From the NCBI GenBank assembly GCA_022376925.1, contig JAIOJX010000032.1, positions 296,350,897-296,414,896 of the forward strand: 64,000 bases of DNA. The letters are read 5' to 3'. Below, in pieces: positions 42,307 through 53,189 of this stretch. Below the pieces are notes generated by a model. The model saw only the letters and a list, made by a program, of their open reading frames with translations, did not search any database and was not told the origin of the DNA. Every line of letters starts with the position of its first letter. Position 1 is the stretch's first letter. This stretch comes from Tragulus kanchil (lineage: Eukaryota; Chordata; Mammalia; Artiodactyla; Tragulidae). A program made the position numbers and the translations under genes.

Positions 42307-42652
42307 GGGGCTTCCCTGGTAGCTCATTGGTGAAGAGTTCGCCTGCCAATGCAGGAGACACAGGTTTGATCTCTGATCCGGGAAGATCCCACATGCTGTG
42401 GAGCAACTAAGCCTGTGAGCCACAACTACGGAGCTTGTGCTCTAGAGCCTTGGAGCCGGAACTATTGAGCCCTTGAGCTGCAACTACTGAAGCCAGTGAG
42501 CCCTAGAGTCCAAGTTCCACAACAAGAAAAGTTACCACAACAAGAAGACTGCTCACCTCAACTAGAGAATAGGCTCCACTCCCTGTAACTAGAAAAGAGC
42601 CGATGGTAGCAGTGAAAACCCAGAATAGCCAAAAATAAATAAATAAATAAAA
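42307..42652 (+). mobile_element. CHR-type long SINE, full length
   Basis: GGGCTTCCCTGGTAGCTCAT head, GGTTTGATCTCTGATCC, ending CCAAAAATAAATAAATAAAT. Flanked by AACCAAGAGACTG at both ends (42294-42306 and 42658-42670). Confidence 0.92.
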
Positions 42653-42957
42653 AGAAAACCAAGAGACTGACATTGGGATCATATGGTTAAAGGGAATAGA
42701 GAGAGACCTTATCATTCAGTTTTCTCTTGCCCTCATTTGTGTGTCTTTGTGTGTGTCGAGTTCCTTGCTATTTTGACCCCATGAATAAATTAGTTCTCAC
42801 AATTGAGATACAGAAGGGTCCCATCCCTCCAGGGGATTTCCCTTGTGGTGTCCCCTTAGAGTCACGCTCCCCAATTCAGGTCCCTCGACCGAGCGACCAC
42901 TAATCCATTCTCCATCCATATTGTTATGTCATTTTGAGAACATTATATAAATGGAAG

Positions 42958-43073
42958 CTTTTTTTCTTTAATTTTTGCTGGAGAATAGTTGATTTACAAT
43001 GCTGTGTTAGTTTCTGCTGTAGAGCAAAGTGAATCTGTTAGGTATACATACCTATAGCCACTCTTTTTTATTT
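42958..43073 (-). mobile_element. L1 3' UTR fragment
   Basis: CTGGAGAATAGTTGATTTACAATGC-type reverse L1 3' end. The element probably continues at 43608 beyond inserted SINEs. Confidence 0.75.
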
Positions 43074-43298
43074 ATTTTATTTAAAAAAATATTTTATTTA
43101 CTTGGCTGCCTCGGGTCTTAGTTGCAGCACTCGGGATCTTCATTGCTTCATGCAGGATCTTTCATTTCATGGCAATGGACTCTCTATTTGTGGTGCTCAG
43201 TACTTGTGGCACATGGGCGTGGTGCCCTTGGCGTGTGGGATCTTAATTCTCCTACCAGGGATCAAACCCCCGTCCCCTGAGTTGGAAGGCAGATTTTT
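43074..43298 (-). mobile_element. CHR-type SINE, left part, split by a second SINE
   Basis: Reverse strand up to AGTTGGAAGGCAGATTTTT. The remaining head lies at 43580-43606 (TTAACCATTGGACCACCAAGG). Confidence 0.85.
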
Positions 43299-43563
43299 TT
43301 TTTTTGGCCACTTCTATTGGTCTTTCATTTATCTATCTTCATCCATCTTTGTTCTTTGGCCTGTGTGGGCCTCCCATCTCATTGGCCTCTCTCATCACAG
43401 AGCACTGGCTCTGGGCGCATGTGCTTCAGAGCTCAGGCTCGGTAGCTGGACACATTGGTCCAGCCGCTCCACGACAGGTGTGATCTTCCCAGGCCAGGGA
43501 TCGAACCAGCGCCCCTTGCACTGCAAGGCGGTGTCCTTACCCCCTGGACCACCAGGGAAGCCC
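43299..43563 (-). mobile_element. Glu-tRNA SINE inside a CHR-type SINE
   Basis: Reverse strand: T tail, GGCCACTTCTATTGGTCTTTC, body, GGGATCGAACCAGCGCCCC, GGGAAGCCC. Flanked by TGGAAGGCAGATTTTT at 43283-43298 and 43564-43579. Confidence 0.95.
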
Positions 43564-43607
43564 TGGAAGGCAGATTTTTAACCATTGGACCACCAAGGAG
43601 GTCCCTA

Positions 43608-44340
43608 TTGAGTTTTGTTTTGTTTTTTTTTTCCAATTCTTTTCCCATATAGTCACTACAGAGTATTGAGTAGAGTTCCCTGTGCTGTACAGTAGGTTCG
43701 AATAGAAGCTTTTGAGATTGGCCTCTCACTCATCACCTTGAACCTGAGATACATTCCTGTGTTGTAAGGTATGGGTAGTTCTTTCCTTTTTATTGCTATT
43801 TTGTGTCCCATGGTATGGATGCACCAGAGTTTGTTCACCCATTGAAGGAGATTTTGGTTGTTTCCAGTTTGGGGCAATTACAGATAAAGCTGATACACAC
43901 ATTCGTGTCCAGATTTTCATATGGATGCAAGTTTTTCGTTTGTTTGGGGTATAAGCCAAATTTGGGATTACTGGGGCTTATGGTAAATGCAGCTGTCGTT
44001 GTACAAGAAACTGACACACTACTTATCAGAGTGAGAAATATACCACCAGTTTCTCCACGTCTTTGCCAGCAGTCGGTGTTATCACTGTTTTCTATCACCG
44101 CCCTTCTAATAATTGCATAGTGATACTTCATTGTGGTTTTAATTTGCATTTGCCCAAAGGCTCATGGCATTGCACATATTTTCATGTGCTGATATGCCAT
44201 CTCTATCACCCCTTCAGTGAAACGTCTGCAGCGCATTTTCTAATTGGGTTGTTTTGTATTTTTAATTTACAGAAATGGTGTTCTGTCATATACCTCATTC
44301 TGTTTTTGTTTTTTTTTTGTTCCTCTAGACCCATCCATGC
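43608..44340 (-). mobile_element. L1 ORF2 fragment, decayed
   Basis: Reverse frames read MGEQTLVHPYHG-like and REMQIKTTMKYHY-like L1 ORF2 end sequence with several frame breaks. Non-functional. Confidence 0.8.
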
Positions 44341-44358
44341 TGCTCTGGACACAACTTT

Positions 44359-44627
44359 TTTTTTTTTTTTAATTTTGGCCTCTTTTACTGTTTATTTATT
44401 TATTTATTTTTATCCCTCTTTGTTCTTTGGCCTGTGTGGCCCACCCATTGCAGTGGCCTCTCTTGTTGCAGAGGCTCTGGGCGCACGCGCTCCAGAGCAC
44501 TGGTTCCTCATTTGACACACCGGCCCAGCCGTTCGCAGCACATGGGATCTTCCCAGGCCAGGGATCGAACCGGCGTCCCTTGCACTGCAAGGCGGACTCT
44601 TTACCCACTGGACCACCAGGGAAGCCC
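44359..44627 (-). mobile_element. Glu-tRNA SINE, AAAAGAGGCC-tail variant
   Basis: Reverse strand: T14, AATTTTGGCCTCTTTTACTG, body, GGGATCGAACCGGCGTCCC, GGGAAGCCC. CTGGACACA flanks it at 44345 and 44628. Copied at 45412-45680 by D13. Confidence 0.92.
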
Positions 44628-44659
44628 CTGGACACATCTTTTTTTCTCTTATTGGTTAA

Positions 44660-44973
44660 TTTTTAATTTCTTTTTGGCTGTGCTGGGTCTTTGCAGCCGC
44701 TTAGGTTTTTCTCTAGATGTGGTGTGCAGGGGCTTCTCTCCAGTTGTGGTTGTTGGGTTTCTCATTACAGTGGCTTCCACTGTTGCAGACCACAGGCTCC
44801 AGGGCTGCGGCTCTCTGCACCTGTGGCTCCCGGGCTCTAGAGCACAGGCTCAGTAGTTGTGGAGCACAAGCTTAATGGCTCTGCAGTATGTAGGATCACC
44901 CGGCATCAGGAATGAAACCCAGGTCTCCTGCACTGGCAGGTGGATTCTTTTCCCCCGAGCCACCAGGGAAGCC
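44660..44973 (-). mobile_element. CHR-type long SINE
   Basis: Reverse strand: TTTCTTTTTGGCTGTGCTGGG, CTCTAGAGCACAGGCTCAG, ending CCACCAGGGAAGCC and followed by CTGGACATATCT, a third version of the neighbouring target site. Copied at 45713-46027. Confidence 0.9.
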
Positions 44974-44984
44974 CTGGACATATC

Positions 44985-45307
44985 TACTCCTTCTAGCCGC
45001 TGCAGTGTACTCCAAGGTGTGCATATATCATGTTTTATCCATCTACTCCCAAAACTGCCTGTACCCACTCTGCCCCATAAAGAACTCTGGTGACTATTCC
45101 CTCTTTACCTCATGGGCCATGTGAGAACTTCTTTTAGATTCTTGAAGGATATGACTTATGGTGGGTCTCAGGCATACTGTCTACACGTCCACCAGCCATG
45201 GTCCCCTGCCCTCTGCCAACTCCTGGCATTATCCAGCTGCCTAACTTTTCCAATCTAAATGATAAAAAGTTTTAACACTTTATTTTCAAAATTTACTTAT
45301 TATTTCT
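44985..45307. other. Unannotated stretch, probably decayed L1
   Basis: TGTTTTATCCATCTACTCCC-like bits suggest reverse L1 ORF2, but the rest is not assignable. Copied at 46038-46370. Confidence 0.35.
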
Positions 45308-45411
45308 TGTATTTTTAATTTACAGAAATGGTGTTCTGTCATATACCTCATTCTGTTTTTGTTTTTTTTTTGTTCCTCTAGACCCATCCATGCTGCTCTG
45401 GACACAACTTT

Positions 45412-46027
45412 TTTTTTTTTTTTAATTTTGGCCTCTTTTACTGTTTATTTATTTATTTATTTTTATCCCTCTTTGTTCTTTGGCCTGTGTGGCCCACCCA
45501 TTGCAGTGGCCTCTCTTGTTGCAGAGGCTCTGGGCGCACGCGCTCCAGAGCACTGGTTCCTCATTTGACACACCGGCCCAGCCGTTCGCAGCACATGGGA
45601 TCTTCCCAGGCCAGGGATCGAACCGGCGTCCCTTGCACTGCAAGGCGGACTCTTTACCCACTGGACCACCAGGGAAGCCCCTGGACACATCTTTTTTTCT
45701 CTTATTGGTTAATTTTTAATTTCTTTTTGGCTGTGCTGGGTCTTTGCAGCCGCTTCGGTTTTTTCTCTAGATGTGGTGTGCAGGGGCTTCTCTCCAGTTG
45801 TGGTTGTTGGGTTTCTCATTACAGTGGCTTCCACTGTTGCAGACCACAGGCTCCAGGGCTGCGGCTCTCTGCACCTGTGGCTCCCGGGCTCTAGAGCACA
45901 GGCTCAGTAGTTGTGGAGCACAAGCTTAATGGCTCTGCAGTATGTAGGATCACCCGGCATCAGGAATGAAACCCAGGTCTCCTGCACTGGCAGGTGGATT
46001 CTTTTCCCCCGAGCCACCAGGGAAGCC
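45412..46027 (-). mobile_element. SINE pair (D13 copy B)
   Basis: Copy of 44359-44973. Confidence 0.9.
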
Positions 46028-46365
46028 CTGGACATATCTACTCCTTCTAGCCGCTGCAGTGTACTCCAAGGTGTGCATATATCATGTTTTATCCATCTAC
46101 TCCCAAAACTGCCTGTACCCACTCTGCCCCATAAAGAACTCTGGTGACTATTCCCTCTTTACCTCATGGGCCATGTGAGAACTTCTTTTAGATTCTTCGA
46201 AGGATATGACTTATGGTGGGTCTCAGGCATACTGTCTACACGCCCACCAGCCATGGACCCCTGCCCTCTGCCAACTCCTGGCATTATCCAGCTGCCTAAC
46301 TTTTCCAATCTAAATGATAAAAAGTTTTAACACTTTATTTTTAAAATTTACTTATTATTTCTTGT

Positions 46366-46633
46366 ATTTTAAAAATTATTCATTTACTTTTGGTTGTACT
46401 GGGTCTTCGCTGCTTTGTGCAGGCTTTCTCTAGCCACAGCGGGCAGGGCCTGCTCTTCGCTGGGGTGCTCCAGCAACTCATTTCGCTGGCTTCTCTTGTT
46501 GTGGAGCACAGGTTGAAGGGCGTTGTGGCTTAGTTGCTCTGCAGCATGTGGAATTCTCCCAGTTTAGGGACTGAATTCATATCTCCTGCATTGGCAGGCA
46601 GATTTCTTTACCACTGAGCCACCAGAGAAGCCA
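46366..46633 (-). mobile_element. CHR-type long SINE
   Basis: Reverse strand: TTTTGGTTGTACTGGGTCTTC, TTGTGGAGCACAGGTTGAAG, ending CCACTGAGCCACCAGAGAAGCC. Confidence 0.85.
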
Positions 46634-46684
46634 CAACACTGTATTTTTATGTTTTTGCATTTTCACAAATTCTATTCATTTATT

Positions 46685-47600
46685 TTATTTTTTACACCCC
46701 AAATATTTTTATTGGGGTATAGCCAATTAACAATTTTGTGATAGTTTCAGGTGAACAGTGAAGCAGCTTGGCCATACACAGACATGTATCCATTCTCCCC
46801 CAAATCCCGCTCCCATCCAGACTAGTACATAACATGAAGCAGAGTTCCATATGCTGTACAATAGATTTTTGTTGGTTATCCATTTCAAACATGGCAATGT
46901 GTATTTGACTTTCCCAAAGTCCCCAACCATCCCCTCCCCCCTGCAACCATAAGTTCCTTTCCTAAGTCTGTGAGTCTCTTTTGGCTTTGTAAATGAGTTC
47001 ATTTGTATCATTTCTTTCTTTCTTTTTTTTTTTTTTACACGTTCAGAGAAACTTCTGTAGTCTGTATCATTTCTTTTAGAAGCCACATAAAAGGGATGTC
47101 TTACGATATTTCTCCTTCTCTGTCTGACTTAACTCACTCAGTATGACACTCTTCAGGTCCATCCATGTTGCTGCAAGTGGCCTTATTTCATTTTCACTAA
47201 TGGCCGAGTAATATGGTGTATATATATATATATATATATAAATATAGAATATAACATGCCTGTGGTATATATATATATATATACACATACATACATATAT
47301 ATATCACATCTTCTTTATCCATTCCTCTGTCGATGGACATTAGGTTGTTTCCATGTCTTGGCCATTGTAAACAGTGCTATAATGAACATTGGGGATCATG
47401 TATCTCTTCAGGCCGTGTTTTTCTCTGGATATATGCCCAGGAGTGGGATTGCAGGGTCCTAGGGTAGCTCTATGTTTAGTTTTTTAAGGAATCTCCACAC
47501 TGTTCTCCATAGTGGCTGTACCAATTTACATTCCCACCAGCAGTGCAAGAGTGTTCCCTTTTCTCCATACCCTCTCCAGCATTTGTTATTTGTCAACACT
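46685..47600 (-). mobile_element. L1 3' region
   Basis: Reverse strand: 3' UTR (AGTTCCATATGCTGTACAAT), then ORF2 end frames (AATWMDLKSVILSEL), interrupted by an expanded TA repeat, and TTTTTAAGGAATCTCCACAC further right. Non-functional. Confidence 0.88.
47213..47303. repeat. (TA)n/(ATAC)n microsatellite inside L1
   Basis: Two TA blocks (47217-47240, 47267-47281) with a short spacer, then ACAC/ATAC units. It sits within L1 ORF2 and adds an artificial IYIYIY frame. Confidence 0.9.
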
Positions 47601-47621
47601 GTATTTTTAAAATCAAGCTTG

Positions 47622-47758
47622 TATGTGTGCGTGCTAAGTTGCTTCAGTCGTGTCTCTGACCCTTTGCGACCTTATCAACCGTGGTCCACCAGGCTCCTCT
47701 GTCCATGAAATTCTCCAGGCAAGAATACAGGAGTGGGTTGCCATGCCTGCCTCCAGGG
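47622..47758 (-). mobile_element. Bov-tA SINE, BovA part
   Basis: Reverse strand: CTAAGTTGCTTCAGTCGTG to GCCATGCCTGCCTCCAGG. AAAATCAAG flanks it at 47609 and 47759. Copied at 48781-48917. Confidence 0.85.
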
Positions 47759-47880
47759 AAAATCAAGTTTACTAAGACATAATTTACATACAATAATATT
47801 GACACATTTTACACTCATTTCGCTGAATTTTGACTAGTGGATATACCTGTAAACACAACCCCAATCAAGACAGGACAAAG

Positions 47881-48207
47881 GGCTTCCCCTGGTGGTCCAG
47901 TGGGTAAGGATACCGCCTTGCAGTGCAAGGGACGCCGGTTCCCTGGCCTGGGAAGATCCCACGTGCCGCGGGAGCAGCTGGACTTAATGTGTCCAATTAC
48001 CGAGCTGGAGCTCTGGAGCGCATGCGCCCAGAGCCGGAGCTCTGCAACAACAGACACCACCACGATGGGAGGCCCACAGGAGCCAAAGAACAAAGATGGA
48101 TGAAAACGGAGAAATGAAAAACCAATAGAAGTGGCCCGCCCGCTCCCCTCCCTTCCCAACCTGACCCCCGCCCAAAATAAATAAATAAGTAAATCTTTAA
48201 AAAAAAA
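47881..48207 (+). mobile_element. Glu-tRNA SINE with GC-rich extension
   Basis: GGGCTTCCCCTGGTGGTCC head, GACGCCGGTTCCCTGGCC (B box damaged by a 4-5 bp loss), ACCAATAGAAGTGGCC, GC-rich extension, (AAAT)n. Flanked by AAGACAGGACAAAG/AAGACAGGACAGAG (47867, 48208). Confidence 0.93.
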
Positions 48208-48221
48208 AAGACAGGACAGAG

Positions 48222-48570
48222 TCCCCTATACCCTTGGCCATCAGTCTCCTGTCTCCATCTCCCACAACCAGAGATCTGACTTTTATGACTAAATTTTTCT
48301 GCCTCTTCTAGAATTCTGTGCAAACAGAAGCATACAGTATGTACTCCTGTGTCTGGCAGCTTTCAGTAAGCATAATGCTCTTGAAAGATGTATCAATAGT
48401 TCATTCTCTCTTTTTTTAATCATTAAGTAGTATTTACTGTATGAATATCCATTTGTTTCACTTACTGATGAACATTTGTGTAGTTTCCTCTTTGGGAAGT
48501 TTGGGGCTACTGTAACCAAGACTACTAACAGCTAAAAAGAAAAAAATTGCTAACACCTATTGCTTTAATT
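48222..48570 (-). mobile_element. Old L1-like sequence
   Basis: GTGTCTGGCAGCTTTCAGTAAGC and CATTTGTTTCACTTACTGATG resemble old reverse L1 ORF2 sequence, continuing from 47760-47866. Copied at 49381-49729. Confidence 0.55.
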
Positions 48571-48780
48571 TATGTATCTCTTCGGGCCCCATATATGCCC
48601 AGGAGTGGGGCTGCAGGGTCACCTGGTAGCTCTATGTGTAGTTTGTAAGGACCCTCCACACTGTTCTCCATAGTGGCTGTGCCAGTATACATTCCCATCA
48701 CCAGTGCAAGAGTGTTCCCTTTCTCCATACCCTCTCAGCATTTGTTATTTGTCAACACTGTATTTTTAAAATCAAGCTTG

Positions 48781-48917
48781 TATGTGTGCGTGCTAAGTTG
48801 CTTCAGTCGTGTCTCTGACCCTTTGCGACCTTATCAACCGTGGTCCACCAGGCTCCTCTGTCCATGAAATTCTCCAGGCAAGAATACAGGAGTGGGTTGC
48901 CATGCCTGCCTCCAGGG
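48781..48917 (-). mobile_element. Bov-tA SINE, BovA part (D14 copy B)
   Basis: Second copy of 47622-47758. Confidence 0.85.
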
Positions 48918-49039
48918 AAAATCAAGTTTACTAAGACATAATTTACATACAATAATATTGACACATTTTACACTCATTTCGCTGAATTTTGACTAGTGGA
49001 TATACCTGTAAACACAACCCCAATCAAGACAGGACAAAG

Positions 49040-49366
49040 GGCTTCCCCTGGTGGTCCAGTGGGTAAGGATACCGCCTTGCAGTGCAAGGGACGCCGGTTC
49101 CCTGGCCTGGGAAGATCCCACGTGCCGCGGGAGCAGCTGGACTTAATGTGTCCAATTACCGAGCTGGAGCTCTGGAGCGCATGCGCCCAGAGCCGGAGCT
49201 CTGCAACAACAGACACCACCACGATGGGAGGCCCACAGGAGCCAAAGAACAAAGATGGATGAAAACGGAGAAATGAAAAACCAATAGAAGTGGCCCGCCC
49301 GCTCCCCTCCCTTCCCAACCTGACCCCCGCCCAAAATAAATAAATAAGTAAATCTTTAAAAAAAAA
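49040..49366 (+). mobile_element. Glu-tRNA SINE (D14 copy B)
   Basis: Second copy of 47881-48207, carrying the same damaged B box. Confidence 0.92.
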
Positions 49367-49734
49367 AAGACAGGACAGAGTCCCCTATACCCTTGGCCAT
49401 CAGTCTCCTGTCTCCATCTCCCACAACCAGAGATCTGACTTTTATGACTAAATTTTTCTGCCTCTTCTAGAATTCTGTGCAAACAGAAGCATACAGTATG
49501 TACTCCTGTGTCTGGCAGCTTTCAGTAAGCATAATGCTCTTGAAAGATGTATCAATAGTTCATTCTCTCTTTTTTTAATCATTAAGTAGTATTTACTGTA
49601 TGAATATCCATTTGTTTCACTTACTGATGAACATTTGTGTAGTTTCCTCTTTGGGAAGTTTGGGGCTACTGTAACCAAGACTACTAACAGCTAAAAAGAA
49701 AAAAATTGCTAACACCTATTGCTTTAATTTATGT

Positions 49735-50313
49735 TTCTCTGATTTCTAATACATCTTAATATCTCCTTTTAAATTTTTAAATTTAAATTTTTAAACTTTT
49801 AAATTTCTTCTTCTGTAAATCACCTTTTTATCTTTGCCCATTTTGCTGCCATTGACTCGTAAAAAGTTTTTCTTATTGACGTGTGAAAGTTCCTAGTATA
49901 TTCTGAATCTAAATATTAGCTCTTCATTGGCTCTAGAGATCACAAATATATTCTCCCAGTTTTGCCGTTTGTTAACCTTGTCACTGAGCCCATCCTTGGG
50001 AAGTAATCCAATGAACTGATATTTTTTTGGCTTATGATTTGTGCTTTTGAAATTTTGCTTTAAGAAGTTAATTCCTGCCCCAAGGTCACAAAAATGCTCA
50101 TCAACATTTTATATTAACTTCATAGTCTTCTGGACACATTTAGGTCTTTAACCCACAGGCAGTCTACTTTTTCATGTCATGACAGAGTTCAAGAGATTCA
50201 GTTTTGTTTTTTTCCATAAAGTGAATCACTGTTCCTAATACCATATTTCTGTGGGTCTCAAACTTGAACATGTATAAAAATCACTAACATGCTTGTTAAA
50301 ACCACAGGTGGCT
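49735..50313 (-). mobile_element. Old L1-like sequence
   Basis: TTGCCCATTTTGCTGCCATTG, TCTTCATTGGCTCTAGAGATC and TTTTTCCATAAAGTG resemble reverse old L1 ORF2; no intact frame. Confidence 0.55.
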
Positions 50314-50334
50314 TCTCACTCCTGGGCAAACAAC

Positions 50335-50468
50335 CTGTGCGCATTCACTCAGTTGTGTCTGACTCTTTGTGACTCCATGGACTGCAGCCCGCCAGGCTCT
50401 TCTGTCCATGGAATTTTCCCAGGCAAGAAGACTGCAGTGGGTTTCCACTTCCTACTACAGGAGGCATA
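50335..50468 (-). mobile_element. Bov-tA SINE, BovA part
   Basis: Reverse strand: CATTCACTCAGTTGTGTCTG, CCATGGACTGCAGCCCGCC, TTTCCACTTCCTACTACAGG. Copied at 51447-51580. Confidence 0.85.
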
Positions 50469-50479
50469 TAGCCAGACAG

Positions 50480-50945
50480 AATTATATTTGAAAAGATACA
50501 TGTGCCCTTATGTTCATAACAACACTATTTACAACAGCCAAGATATGGAAACAACCTAAATGTCCATCAATGGATGAAGGGATAAAGATATGATACACAC
50601 ACAATGGAATATTACTTAGCCATAAAAAAATCAAATAATATCATCTGAAGCAATGTGGGTGGACCTAGAGATACTTAGCCAAGTAAGTCAGAAATAGAAA
50701 GACAAATGCCACATGATATCACTTGTATCAGTATACGGAATCTAAAATAAGACACAAGGAACCTATCTATGAAACAGAAACAGACTCAGAGACAAAAGAA
50801 CAGAATGGTGGTTACCAAAGGGGAAGGGGGTGAGGGAGGCAGGGACTGGGAGTTTGGATTAGCAGATGTAAACTGTTATATATGGATGCATAAATAACAA
50901 GAGCCTATTGTATAGCACAGGGAACTATGTTCAATGTCCTGTCAT
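50480..50945 (+). mobile_element. L1 ORF2 end and 3' UTR
   Basis: GAAACAACCTAAATGTCCATC, GGAATATTACTTAGCCATAAA, CCTATTGTATAGCACAGGG. The L1 resumes at 51291 after a SINE insertion. Copied at 51592-52058. Confidence 0.88.
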
Positions 50946-50959
50946 AAAACATAATGGAA

Positions 50960-51276
50960 GGGGCTTCCCTGGTGGTCCAGTGGGTAAGGACACCGCCTTG
51001 CAGTGCAAAGGGCGCCGGTTCGAGCCCTGGCCTGGGAAGATCCCACGTGCCGCGGAGCGGCTGGACTGATGTGTCCAACTACTGAACCGGAGCTCTGCAG
51101 TGCATGCACCCAGAGCCAGTGGTCTACGACAACAGAGGCCGCCGCGATGGGAGGCCCACACAGACCAAAGAAAAAAAGATGGATGAAAATGGACAATTGA
51201 AAGACCAATAGAAGTGGCCCGCCTGCTCCCCTCCCTCCCCACCCCCACCCCCACCAAAAATAAATAAATTAAAAAA
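50960..51276 (+). mobile_element. Glu-tRNA SINE with GC-rich extension inside L1
   Basis: GGGCTTCCCTGGTGGTCCAG head, GCCGGTTCGAGCCCTGGCC, ACCAATAGAAGTGGCC, GC-rich extension, A tail. Flanked by AAAACATAATGGAA at 50946-50959 and 51277-51290. Copied at 52073-52388. Confidence 0.94.
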
Positions 51277-51591
51277 AAAACATAATGGAAAATAGATGAT
51301 GGCACATGCAGTGAAGCGTCGGAAAGACAGACATGGACAGTGGACATATGGACATTGTGGGGAAGGAACAGTGGGTGAGATAAATGATGAAGGGGACCTA
51401 GAAAGTGGGCAGCTTGTTAAACCCTGGTCTCACTCCTGGGCAAACAACCTGTGCATTCACTCAGTTGTGTCTGACTCTTTGTGACTCCATGGACTGCAGC
51501 CCGCCAGGCTCTTCTGTCCATGGAATTTTCCCAGGCAAGAAGACTGCAGTGGGTTTCCACTTCCTACTACAGGAGGCATATAGCCAGACAG

Positions 51592-52058
51592 AATTATATT
51601 TGAAAAGATACATGTGCCCTTATGTTCATAACAACACTATTTACAACAGCCAAGATATGGAAACAACCTAAATGTCCATCAATGGATGAAGGGATAAAGA
51701 TATGATACACACACAATGGAATATTACTTAGCCATAAAAAAATCAAATAATATCATCTGAAGCAATGTGGGTGGACCTAGAGATACTTAGCCAAGTAAGT
51801 CAGAAATAGAAAGACAAATGCCACATGATATCACTTGTATCAGTATACGGAATCTAAAATAAGACACAAGGAACCTATCTATGAAACAGAAACAGACTCA
51901 GAGACAGAGAGAACAGACTTGTGGTTACCAAAGGGGAAGGGGGTGAGGGAGGCAGGGACTGGGAGTTTGGATTAGCAGATGTAAACTGTTATATATGGAT
52001 GCATAAATAACAAGAGCCTATTGTATAGCACAGGGAACTATGTTCAATGTCCTGTCAT
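51592..52058 (+). mobile_element. L1 fragment (D15 copy B)
   Basis: Copy of 50480-50945 with a few substitutions (for example GAGACAGAGAGAACAG). Confidence 0.88.
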
Positions 52059-52072
52059 AAAACATAATGGAA

Positions 52073-52388
52073 GGGGCTTCCCTGGTGGTCCAGTGGGTAA
52101 GGACACCGCCTTGCAGTGCAAAGGGCGCCGGTTCGAGCCCTGGCCTGGGAAGATCCCACGTGCCGCGGAGCGGCTGGACTGATGTGTCCAACTACTGAAC
52201 CGGAGCTCTGCAGTGCATGCACCCAGAGCCAGTGGTCTACGACAACAGAGGCCGCCGCGATGGGAGGCCCACACAGACCAAAGAAAAAAAGATGGATGAA
52301 AATGGACAATTGAAAGACCAATAGAAGTGGCCCGCCTGCTCCCCTCCCTCCCCACCCCACCCCCACCAAAAATAAATAAATTAAAAAA
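52073..52388 (+). mobile_element. Glu-tRNA SINE (D15 copy B)
   Basis: Second copy of 50960-51276, one C shorter in the C-rich extension. Confidence 0.93.
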
Positions 52389-52399
52389 AAAACATAATG

Positions 52400-52721
52400 G
52401 AAAATAGATGATGGCACATGCAGTGAAGCGTCGGAAAGACAGACATGGACAGTGGACATATGGACATTGTGGGGAAGGAACAGTGGGTGAGAGGCGTAAA
52501 GGAAGTAGCATGAAGGCCTGTACTATCATATGTGAAGAAAATAGCTATAGTCATTGCTCTGTGAGAAAAGCAGATCCTTCAGGGGTGCTGTATGATGGTC
52601 TGGATGGGTGGGATGGGGGGAATATATATAGGACTAATTTAAGAACATACATATCTGTAAACAACAAAACTCAGTAAAAGTTAAAAGTAAAATAAAAGTT
52701 AAAAAAAAATAGTAATAATAT
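52400..52721 (+). mobile_element. L1 3' UTR, continuation
   Basis: GGACATATGGACATTGTGG, AAAATAGCTATAGTCATTGC, ACTCAGTAAAAGTTAAAAG and an A tail: forward version of the 3' UTR seen at 32352. Copied at 53492-53813. Confidence 0.88.
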
Positions 52722-53042
52722 GGGGCTTCCCTGATGGTTCAGAGGTTAAGAACCCGCCTTATAATGCAAGGGACACTGGTTCGATGTCTGGGCCAGGAAG
52801 ATTCCACAGGCCGTGAAGCAACTAAGCTGATGTGTCTCAATTACTGAACCAGCACTCTAGAGCCTATGAGTCACAACTACCAAAGCCCAAGGGCCTAGAC
52901 TTGTGCTCTGAAGCAAGAGAAGCCACTGCAATGAGACGCCTGCACAGGACAACAAAGAATAGCCCTTATTCTCCGCTTGCTTTAGAGAAAGCCAGAGTGC
53001 AACAACAAAGACCTCACCACAGCCAAAAATTTAAAAAAAAAA
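52722..53042 (+). mobile_element. CHR-type long SINE, full length
   Basis: GGGGCTTCCCTGATGGTTCAG head, CTGGTTCGATGTCTGGGCC, ending ACAGCCAAAAATTTAAAAAA. Copied at 53814-54128. Confidence 0.9.
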
Positions 53043-53094
53043 GAGAGAAAGAAAGAAAATAATATGAAAAAAATATATATGTATATATGTATAA

Positions 53095-53178
53095 TAATAT
53101 ATATAGTCACTTTGCTGTACACCAGAGATTACCACAACCTTGTAAGTCAACTATACTTCAATAAATTTTCTTTTTAAA
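53095..53178 (+). mobile_element. L1 3' end remnant
   Basis: GTCACTTTGCTGTACACCAG and ACTATACTTCAATAAATTTT, the last ~80 bp of an L1. Copied at 54187-54268. Confidence 0.75.
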
Positions 53179-53189
53179 AAGCACAGATG

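Larger units (their letters stand above)
44255..46370. repeat. Duplication D13, period 1053-1054 bp
   Basis: Copy A 44255-45307 and copy B 45308-46370, joined within a shared TTGTATTTTT-like stretch. Small differences were seen (GCTTAGGTT against GCTTCGGTT; TTCTTGAAGG against TTCTTCGAAGG). Confidence 0.95.
47398..49734. repeat. Duplication D14, period 1159-1174 bp
   Basis: Copy A about 47398-48576 and copy B about 48572-49734. The first ~170 bp of copy B (48577-48745) differ from copy A by many substitutions and a net loss of about 15 bases; the remaining ~1 kb is almost identical. This is the clearest error gradient of the set. Confidence 0.92.
50315..52492. repeat. Duplication D15, period 1112-1114 bp
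   Basis: Copy A 50315-51380 and copy B 51428-52492, separated by 47 bp found in neither. A GC dinucleotide is lost near the start of copy B (TGTGCATTC for TGTGCGCATTC). Confidence 0.95.
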
